Positions 1 through 5,740 of a stretch of DNA of 8,594 nucleotides are shown here, one piece after another. Source of the DNA: an uncultured Bacteroidota bacterium. Lineage in GTDB: Bacteria; Bacteroidota; Bacteroidia; Bacteroidales; VadinHA17. The stretch is from assembly GCA_903865465.1 (NCBI GenBank), contig CAIPJU010000389.1, forward strand, positions 1-8,594, in the 5' to 3' direction. How positions within the stretch are numbered: the stretch's first letter is position 1; every line of letters starts with the position of its first letter. The translations under genes and the position numbers were made by a program. Under the pieces are notes generated by a model, which searched no databases, was not told where the DNA came from, and saw only the letters and a program-made list of their open reading frames with translations.

Positions 1-1
1 A

Positions 2-466
2 TGTAAAATAGTAAGGCAGGTAAGTGAATCGGGTATCGTTGGCATCAAGATAACGCCTCATTTTCATGAAACAACGCCGGGACTTATACTGATTAATGAA
101 GACAAGGGTTATTCAGTTTATGAAGAGACGAACAGAGGTGCCGTGAAAGATACATCAAGAATGCTTGATGCAGGTGCTGAAAAGGTATTTTTCGCCAAGG
201 TTTGGGATAATGAGCTTGAACAGGTATTTCTTGAAATAATGAAACTGGTTCCGGATGGAGCACCAATATTGTGCGAATCGCCGGCACTCAGAAACTTCAT
301 TGAACCAGGACTGTTTATAATAATGACCTCTGAAACGGTTAATAAACAAAAGAAATTGAGCCACTTACAAGGATTACCTCATCTCATGTTCCGCCTTGAA
401 GATCTTGATGGCATAGATACCCTTCCAATCAGGTTTGAAGGAGGAAAATGGCTAAATATCAGCTAA
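2..466 (+). CDS. C-terminal part of an unassigned protein, possibly MobB-like P-loop family (5' end outside window)
   Basis: An open frame runs from the window edge to the TAA at 464-466, giving 154 residues with no start in view. An internal GTG at 143 could be mistaken for a start, but the frame is open and protein-like upstream of it, so the gene is truncated by the window. Visible segments are GIKITPHFHE, KDTSRMLDAGAEKVFF and CESPALRNFIEPGLF. The order of a 'G-I-K-x-x-P-H' strand, a 'KDTSRMLDAGA' turn and a later 'ESPALR' segment recalls MobB-like P-loop NTPases, where an IKH segment is followed by a D-T-x-R-x-x-x-AGA segment. The Walker A loop expected at the N-terminus would lie outside the window, so this cannot be tested here. 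No membrane segment or signal is visible. The gene converges on the XRE-S24 gene across a heptamer array. It is real by coding character, but its function is only a guess. Confidence 0.75.
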   Translation, partial: CKIVRQVSESGIVGIKITPHFHETTPGLILINEDKGYSVYEETNRGAVKDTSRMLDAGAEKVFFAKVWDNELEQVFLEIMKLVPDGAPILCESPALRNFIEPGLFIIMTSETVNKQKKLSHLQGLPHLMFRLEDLDGIDTLPIRFEGGKWLNIS

Positions 467-470
467 AACC

Positions 471-540
471 TTCTTACTACCTACTACCTACTTCTTACTA
501 CCTACTTCTTCCGACTTCCGACTCCCGACTTCCGACTACT
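471..540. repeat. Tandem array of degenerate 7-bp units
   Basis: From 471 the sequence divides cleanly into ten successive 7-mers: TTCTTAC, TACCTAC, TACCTAC, TTCTTAC, TACCTAC, TTCTTCC, GACTTCC, GACTCCC, GACTTCC, GACTACT. Read on the minus strand they are variants of GGAAGTC and GTAGGTA/GTAAGAA. The array fills almost the whole gap between two convergent genes. It begins 4 bp after the stop of the left gene and contains the stop (TAG, 536-538) of the right gene in its last unit. The strand is almost purely pyrimidine on one side and purine on the other, and the units are not self-complementary, so they do not form a terminator hairpin. Period 7 is not a multiple of 3, so gain or loss of a unit within a reading frame would shift it. 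The function is unknown. Confidence 0.85.
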
Positions 541-1363
541 TCTCCTCATCAATATCCGAAATATCGCTTCCCAGCTTGGCCTTTATCCGTTCGAGGTCGT
601 GCTTCATGCCAGCAACTGCCTGGAAGAGTTGCTTTTCAGGCATGACAGGATCAGGTAATTCGCTGCTTATATAATTAACAAATTTCCATATTTCCTTCAC
701 CTCACTTATATGCACCTCGTAGGGTTCATAAATAGGGTTGAGAGAATAGAGCACAAGTTTTCCATCGGTGGCAAGGCTGTTTTCAACAACTTTAAAGACG
801 ATTCCGTCATCAATGGTAAAAACTATATAGGCCTTGCCGCTGGTTATTTCTGTCCAATCCTGGAGAAACTCTCCTGTCACCCATGAACCATCAGGTATCG
901 GAAGCATTGAATCGCCCTTTAGCTGGAAGGTACGGTACTTCTTTTTATCGGACAAAAAAGGCAGTGTAAACACAGGGAGTTCCCCTATATATTCAGGATC
1001 GGCATAACCGGTAGCATAACCGGCTTTGGCTTTTTCGGGAACCAGTTCAATGTTCTCGCGGTTCTGGCTGTTTACTGTTGTGGTAAGCACTCTCAGATTA
1101 CTTCCCTTCACGTAGGCATCATATCCCCTCTCCAGTTCACCAAGCTGGCTTTCAGATAGTTTGGTAATATCTGTTTTGAGGATAGTGTCGATTGAAATAT
1201 TGAAATACCCCGAGAATGAGATAAGTATCTCGATTCCGGGCTGGGCCACACCGTTCTCATAACCACTCAGGGTTGAACGTTTCAGGTTAAGGGCAAAAGC
1301 AACATCATCCTGTGTCCTGCCCCTCCTCTTCCTTAAAAATTTTATGTTCGAAGCAAAGTACAT
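536..1363 (-). CDS. XRE-HTH / S24 peptidase-like (LexA/UmuD-type) transcriptional repressor
   Basis: This 275-residue protein has an N-terminal XRE helix-turn-helix at about residues 5-62 (RTQDDVAFAL..KRSTLSGYENG) and a C-terminal S24 domain at about 105-230. In the S24 domain GDSM carries the putative nucleophile Ser152, and IVFKVV carries the putative base Lys191. The 39-residue gap is close to the 37 of LexA (S119/K156). AKAGYATGY holds an Ala114-Gly115 pair 38 residues before the serine, which is where LexA-type self-cleavage occurs. By family knowledge such proteins dimerise on operators and are inactivated by RecA-stimulated autocleavage after DNA damage. A short charged C-terminal tail (about 237-275) follows. 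The ATG at 1361-1363 is the natural start, just before the HTH. The gene is divergent from dinB-dnaE, so it probably represses them and itself. Which signal triggers it is inferred. The stop codon lies inside the heptamer array. Confidence 0.92.
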   Translation of the reverse strand: MYFASNIKFLRKRRGRTQDDVAFALNLKRSTLSGYENGVAQPGIEILISFSGYFNISIDTILKTDITKLSESQLGELERGYDAYVKGSNLRVLTTTVNSQNRENIELVPEKAKAGYATGYADPEYIGELPVFTLPFLSDKKKYRTFQLKGDSMLPIPDGSWVTGEFLQDWTEITSGKAYIVFTIDDGIVFKVVENSLATDGKLVLYSLNPIYEPYEVHISEVKEIWKFVNYISSELPDPVMPEKQLFQAVAGMKHDLERIKAKLGSDISDIDEEK

Positions 1364-1380
1364 AATGAAAAATTGATTAT

Positions 1381-1396
1381 ATTGTAGTCATACAAT
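1381..1396. promoter_or_regulatory. Candidate operator: perfect palindrome ATTGTA-GTCA-TACAAT
   Basis: Two perfect 6-bp inverted arms are separated by 4 bp in the divergent region, 18 bp from the start codon of the XRE-S24 gene. Relative to the predicted repressor promoter (-7 box at 1412-1419) the site falls at about +10 to +25, a position that could block the repressor's own transcription. Size and symmetry suit a dimeric XRE-type repressor. That this protein binds here, and that the site also controls dinB about 140 bp away, is inference. Confidence 0.5.
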
Positions 1397-1414
1397 TGAT
1401 TAAATTCTAATCAA
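1396..1414. promoter_or_regulatory. Inverted repeat TTGATTA-N5-TAATCAA overlapping the repressor promoter
   Basis: Perfect 7-bp arms lie at 1396-1402 and 1408-1414. The right arm overlaps the -7 box of the repressor promoter (1412-1419), and the left arm shares its first base with the neighbouring ATTGTA palindrome. A third copy of the arm, within AATTGATTA, lies at 1371-1379, 23 bp (about two helical turns) from the identical AATTGATTA at 1394-1402. This could be the operator or an additional one. The region is AT-rich, so chance repeats are possible. Confidence 0.4.
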
Positions 1415-1443
1415 AAGTAAAGTATATAAATTGAATATCCAAA
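1412..1443 (-). promoter_or_regulatory. Bacteroidota-type promoter for the XRE-S24 gene
   Basis: Read on the minus strand, TTTG (1440-1443) is followed after 20 bp by TACTTTTG (1412-1419). Both match the Bacteroidota sigma-ABfr consensus (-33 TTTG, -7 TAnnTTTG) with normal spacing. Transcription would begin near 1405, giving a leader of about 40 nt that contains the ATTGTA palindrome. No ribosome-binding sequence stronger than A-rich DNA precedes the start codon. Confidence 0.6.
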
Positions 1444-1538
1444 TAATATGACATTATTATATAAGAAAAAGTAGGGTCACTCTCCTGTCAGGTAAAGTTG
1501 AAGGCAGGATACTCGAAAATCATCTAAAACTTAAAATA
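1415..1538 (+). promoter_or_regulatory. dinB leader / promoter region, promoter not resolved
   Basis: This is the dinB-side part of the divergent region. It has an AT-rich half (to about 1470) and a more GC-rich half. The best -7-like match on the plus strand is TAAAGTTG at 1493-1500 (one mismatch to TAnnTTTG), but it lacks a TTTG at the right distance. CCTG-T-CAGG (1484-1492) is a small odd palindrome, and a further CAGGA (1505-1509) could pair with TCCTG (1483-1487). The frame of dinB is open back to 1452 but contains no ATG, GTG or TTG, so nothing supports a longer protein. Confidence 0.3.
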
Positions 1539-2798
1539 ATGCTTTTATCCGGTAACATAGAAAGATCAGTACTTCACCTCGACCTCGACACGTTTTTTGT
1601 ATCGGTGGAGAGGCTCAAGAACAGCCGGTTGAACGGGATACCGGTGATAATAGGCGGAATGTCGGATCGTGGTGTGGTATCGAGCTGCAGCTATGAGGCC
1701 CGGCGGTTTGGTGTAAGCTCGGCCATGCCCATGAAAATGGCCCGGAACATGTGTCCCGATGCCGTTGTAATAAGAGGCGACATGGAACTCTACAGTAACT
1801 ATTCGAACATAGTGACTGAAATAATTGCCTCGAAGGCCCCACTTTATGAAAAAGCATCGGTCGATGAGCATTATATCGACCTCACAGGCATGGACCGTTT
1901 CTACGGATGCTCAAAATGGTCGCATGAACTGAGGCAGTCAATAATAAAAGAGACAGGACTGCCCATATCGATCGGACTTTCGGTGAACAAAACCGTATCG
2001 AAGATTGCAACCGGCGAGGCCAAGCCAAACGGAGAGATAGAGGTTCATAAAGAGGGCGTTATCTCATTCCTCGACCCGCTGTCGATAAACAAGATCCCCA
2101 TGATAGGCCAGAAGACATATCATGTGCTCCGTTCTATGGGCATCGCAACAATCTATACCCTCCGGAATATCCCTTCGGAGATGCTCGGGAAACTCATGGG
2201 CAAAAACGGAATAGAGATATGGAAGAAGGCCAATGGCATTGATTCCACTCCTGTTTTCAGCTACTCCGAACGGAAATCAATAAGCACCGAACATACATTT
2301 GAAAAGGACACCACCGATCTGCTACGGCTCAACCAGCTTATCACAGGCATGGTCGAAAAAATAGCATTCGAGCTCCGAAGCCAGGAGAAGCTGACTTCAT
2401 GTGTAACTGTCAAAATAAGGTATTCCAATTTCGATACACATACACTTCAGAAACGGATCCCCTATACTTCTTTCGACCATGTTCTGGCAACTGTTGCCAA
2501 GGAACTCTTTGCCAGGCTATACCAGAGGCGCATGCTGATAAGGCTGATTGGCGTACGATTCAGTTATATGGTAAGAGGAGTCCAACAGCTGGACCTCTTC
2601 GACGACACACCTGAAAAGGTAAACCTCTACCTGTCAATGGACAACATAAGGAAGCGTTTCGGACGAAATGCGGTCAGGAGAGCCTCGGGGGTACTCACAA
2701 TACAGGAGAGAGAGGAAAAGGCCATAAAACAGCTTGAAAATGCTCTTAAAGAGCAAAATATGATGGAAGAGAGATTAAGAAGCGGATGGAGAGGCTAG
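1539..2798 (+). CDS. dinB: Y-family translesion DNA polymerase (DinB/Pol IV-like)
   Basis: This 419-residue Y-family polymerase is expected to copy past damaged template bases at low fidelity. The palm motif HLDLDTFF holds catalytic Asp15 and the steric-gate region Phe19-Phe20. SVDEHYIDLTG holds Asp109-Glu110, so all three metal-binding acids of DinB are present and the enzyme should be active, unlike ImuB. The fingers segment SYEARRFGVSSAMP (51-64), a thumb with an HhH-like stretch around 185-205, and the little-finger domain (about 245-345) follow. QLDLF at 350-354 matches the beta-clamp-binding pentapeptide. After it, SMDNIRKRFGRNAVRRA (366-382) resembles the UmuC C-terminal region, ending in a charged helical tail. 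The ATG at 1539 is the only plausible start. It is the first gene of an operon with dnaE (4-bp gap), divergent from an S24 repressor, which points to SOS-type control. Confidence 0.95.
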   Translation: MLLSGNIERSVLHLDLDTFFVSVERLKNSRLNGIPVIIGGMSDRGVVSSCSYEARRFGVSSAMPMKMARNMCPDAVVIRGDMELYSNYSNIVTEIIASKAPLYEKASVDEHYIDLTGMDRFYGCSKWSHELRQSIIKETGLPISIGLSVNKTVSKIATGEAKPNGEIEVHKEGVISFLDPLSINKIPMIGQKTYHVLRSMGIATIYTLRNIPSEMLGKLMGKNGIEIWKKANGIDSTPVFSYSERKSISTEHTFEKDTTDLLRLNQLITGMVEKIAFELRSQEKLTSCVTVKIRYSNFDTHTLQKRIPYTSFDHVLATVAKELFARLYQRRMLIRLIGVRFSYMVRGVQQLDLFDDTPEKVNLYLSMDNIRKRFGRNAVRRASGVLTIQEREEKAIKQLENALKEQNMMEERLRSGWRG

Positions 2799-2802
2799 GA
2801 TA

Positions 2803-5739
2803 ATGTATCTCAACTGTCACTCATATTACAGCCTGCGCTATGGAATGATGTCCGTAGAACAACTTATACAGGAAGCTGTTGCGGCTGAAGCCGGTACCAT
2901 AGTACTCACAGATATAAACAACTCTACGGCGATTCCGGAATTTGCAGGCGAATGTATTAAAAACAACATACGTGCGGTAGCAGGCATCGAATTCAGGAAG
3001 GGAAACGAACTTCTCTATATCGGAATCGCCCGCAATAACAGAGGAGTAAGGGAACTAAATGAATTCCTTTCATTCCATAATTTCAACAAAACAGCGCTGC
3101 CCTTTCCCCCGCCTCCATTTTCCGAATCATACGTAATCTATCCACTCAAAAGATTACCTGAACGCCGCCTGAATGAGAATGAACGGATCGGAATAAAGCC
3201 TTCCGAACTGAACAGGCTGCTTACGATGGCTTCATCATTCAAAAGAGAATCGATGGTACTGCTTCAGCCGGTAACATTTGCTTTGGCTGCCGACATAGCC
3301 GTTCACAAGAGTCTGCGCGCCGTCGACAACAACATACTGCTTAGTCATCTTGATCCAGGGCAATGCGCCGGAGAAGACGAATTCTTTAAAACGGCTTCCT
3401 TCAACAGAAAGATCCAATCAGAATATCCATGGTTAATGGCAAACAGTGATAAGCTTCTTGAAAGCTGCACTCTGGATTTCGACCTTAAAGGGATGAAGAA
3501 CAAAAAGATATTTTCTGCAAGCAGGTACGATGACAAACTTCTTCTCGAAAAACTTGCCTGGGATGGGATGCTTTACAGGTATGGTAAAAACAACAGTGAA
3601 GCTAAAAAACGTATCAGTCATGAGCTTGAGATAATTGACCGGCTGGGATTTTCGGCCTATTTCCTCATAACATGGGACATTGTAAGATACTCAATGTCGC
3701 GCGGCTTTTATCATGTAGGACGAGGAAGCGGGGCCAACTCAATTGTTGCTTACTGCCTGAAAATCACTAATGTTGATCCAATCGACCTGAACCTTTACTT
3801 CGAGAGGTTTATCAATCCCAAACGAAGCTCGCCTCCCGACTTCGACATCGATTATTCATGGAAAGAGCGGGATGATGTTACCGATTACATATTTAAACGT
3901 TACGGCTACGGACATACGGCACTGCTTGGAACAATAAACACCTTCCGCGGAAAGTCGATAGTGAGGGAGCTGGGAAAGGTGCACGGTTTACCAAAGGAAG
4001 AGATCGACGCGCTCATTGATAACCCGTCAGCTTCTGAAAGCAGGAACTGGATTACAGAAACGATTTTTTCCACAGGTCTCCGGATTGCCGACTTTCCCAA
4101 TATGAGAAGCATTCATGCCGGGGGAATCCTTATTTCCGAAGAGCCCCTCACCTGTTATACTGCTCTTGATATGCCTCCAAAAGGATTTCCTACAACACAA
4201 TGGGACATGTACACCGCAGAAGAGATTGGCTTTGAGAAACTTGATATTCTAAGCCAGCGCGGCATCGGACATATACGCGAGAGTGCCGAGATAATCCTCC
4301 GCAACAGGGGGATAGATGTTGATGTTCATGCCATTCAGAAGTTCAAGAAAGACAACAAAATAAAAGAGTATCTCAGTACCGGCGAGACAAAAGGGTGTTT
4401 CTATATTGAGAGCCCTGCCATGCGGGGGCTTCTGAAGAAGCTGAGCTGTGATAACTACACAACGCTTGTTGCAGCAAGCTCGGTCATACGCCCCGGCGTT
4501 GCCCGTTCGGGAATGATGCGTGAATATATTTACAGGTTTCACAATCCCGGCAAGTTTGAATATATACACCCTGTAATGAAGGAGCAGCTTGAAGAGACAT
4601 TCGGTGTTATGGTTTATCAGGAAGATGTCCTTAAAGTATGCCATCATTTTGCAGGGCTCGACCTCTCTGATGCCGACACACTGCGACGGGCAATGAGCGG
4701 CAAGTACCGATCGAAGCAGGAGATGCAGAGGATCGTTGATAAGTTCTTCACAAACTGCCGCGAGAAAGGCTACAGCGAAGAGGTGACAAAGGAGGTGTGG
4801 CGACAAATAGAGTCTTTTGCCGGCTATTCTTTTTCAAAGGCCCACTCTGCTTCCTATGCCGTGGAGAGTTTTCAGAGCCTCTATCTAAAAGCGCATTACC
4901 CCATTGAGTTCATGGTTGCGGTGATAAATAACTTCGGGGGCTTTTACAGGACCTGGGTTTATGTCCATGAAGCACGACGATCGGGCGCTACAATCCAGCT
5001 GCCATGTGTCAATATGAGCGACTACAAGACAACGATCTACGGAACAGACATTTATATCGGCTTCATCCATATCATGAGCCTCGAATACAGGCTCGCCAGC
5101 TCGATTGAAGAGATTCGCCGGACCGGAGGACCTTTCAGCGACCTGGGGGACTTCATTGTCAGGGTATCACCCGGACTCGAACAGCTCATTCTTCTGATAA
5201 GGGCCGGCGCATTCAGGTTTACAGGCAAAAAGAAGTCGGTTTTACTCTGGGAAGCCCATATGATTGTCAACAGGAATGATCATGAAACCACTCCGCGGCT
5301 GTTTTCTCCGCCTGTAACCAACTTTACCCTTCCCGATCTGGTACATAGTGAAACTGACGATATATATGATGAGATTGAACTATTTGGTTTTCCTCTTACA
5401 GTGAGCTGGTTCGATATGCTCGAAACATCATTCCGCGGTGAAATACAGTCACGCGATATGATCTCCCATACAGGAAAAATAGTAAAAATGGTCGGACACC
5501 TGGTCACCGTTAAATATATAAAGACAATAAAGAATGACTGGATGAATTTCGGCTGTTTCATCGATCACAAAGGAGATTTTTTTGACACAACCCATTTCGC
5601 ATCATCTCTTAAAAACTGGCCATTCAAAGGCAGCGGTACTTACCTGCTTCTTGGAAAAATAGTGGAAGAGTTCGGATTCCCTTCACTTGAAGTGGAGAAG
5701 ATGGCCAAGCTGCCGATAAAACCTGACCGCAGATACTAA
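2803..5739 (+). CDS. dnaE2: Second, short DNA polymerase III alpha subunit (DnaE2-like, error-prone type)
   Basis: At 978 residues this C-family polymerase is shorter than replicative DnaE (about 1160 in E. coli). Order: PHP domain (about 1-230), palm with GRGSGANSIVAY (307-318) and PDFDID (345-350; Asp348, Asp350), third catalytic acid Asp481 in FEKLDILS, HAGGILIS (438-445), fingers with SFAGYSFSKAHSASYA (671-686), helix-hairpin-helix region (about 735-810) and an OB-like end (about 890-970). All polymerase catalytic acids remain. The PHP metal site is degraded: NCHS replaces HxHS at the start and TDINN replaces TDHxN, so PHP-linked proofreading is unlikely. The C-terminal region that contacts tau in E. 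coli appears missing. A purine-rich GGAGAGG (2788-2794) lies 8 nt before the ATG, and the gene follows dinB by 4 bp. Together these features indicate the mutagenesis polymerase rather than the chromosomal replicase; that role is inferred. Confidence 0.93.
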   Translation: MYLNCHSYYSLRYGMMSVEQLIQEAVAAEAGTIVLTDINNSTAIPEFAGECIKNNIRAVAGIEFRKGNELLYIGIARNNRGVRELNEFLSFHNFNKTALPFPPPPFSESYVIYPLKRLPERRLNENERIGIKPSELNRLLTMASSFKRESMVLLQPVTFALAADIAVHKSLRAVDNNILLSHLDPGQCAGEDEFFKTASFNRKIQSEYPWLMANSDKLLESCTLDFDLKGMKNKKIFSASRYDDKLLLEKLAWDGMLYRYGKNNSEAKKRISHELEIIDRLGFSAYFLITWDIVRYSMSRGFYHVGRGSGANSIVAYCLKITNVDPIDLNLYFERFINPKRSSPPDFDIDYSWKERDDVTDYIFKRYGYGHTALLGTINTFRGKSIVRELGKVHGLPKEEIDALIDNPSASESRNWITETIFSTGLRIADFPNMRSIHAGGILISEEPLTCYTALDMPPKGFPTTQWDMYTAEEIGFEKLDILSQRGIGHIRESAEIILRNRGIDVDVHAIQKFKKDNKIKEYLSTGETKGCFYIESPAMRGLLKKLSCDNYTTLVAASSVIRPGVARSGMMREYIYRFHNPGKFEYIHPVMKEQLEETFGVMVYQEDVLKVCHHFAGLDLSDADTLRRAMSGKYRSKQEMQRIVDKFFTNCREKGYSEEVTKEVWRQIESFAGYSFSKAHSASYAVESFQSLYLKAHYPIEFMVAVINNFGGFYRTWVYVHEARRSGATIQLPCVNMSDYKTTIYGTDIYIGFIHIMSLEYRLASSIEEIRRTGGPFSDLGDFIVRVSPGLEQLILLIRAGAFRFTGKKKSVLLWEAHMIVNRNDHETTPRLFSPPVTNFTLPDLVHSETDDIYDEIELFGFPLTVSWFDMLETSFRGEIQSRDMISHTGKIVKMVGHLVTVKYIKTIKNDWMNFGCFIDHKGDFFDTTHFASSLKNWPFKGSGTYLLLGKIVEEFGFPSLEVEKMAKLPIKPDRRY

Positions 5740-5740
5740 A

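Noticed and set aside
143..466. GTG at 143 as the start of the left-hand gene
   Set aside because: The frame is open and protein-like back to the window edge, so the gene starts outside the window.
471..540. Array considered as a CRISPR
   Set aside because: Units are 7 bp, contiguous and without spacers.
448..645. Small plus-strand ORF of 65 codons across the heptamer array
   Set aside because: It is made of repeat-derived Tyr/Leu/Pro/Ser runs and antisense of the repressor gene; it overlaps two better-supported genes and has no family resemblance.
1493..1500. TAAAGTTG as the -7 box of dinB
   Set aside because: It has one mismatch to consensus and no TTTG about 20 bp upstream; not strong enough to call as a promoter.
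4249..4806. Minus-strand ORF of 185 codons inside dnaE2
   Set aside because: It is antisense to conserved polymerase motifs on the plus strand and its translation has no recognisable domain; it is a shadow of the dnaE2 codon pattern.
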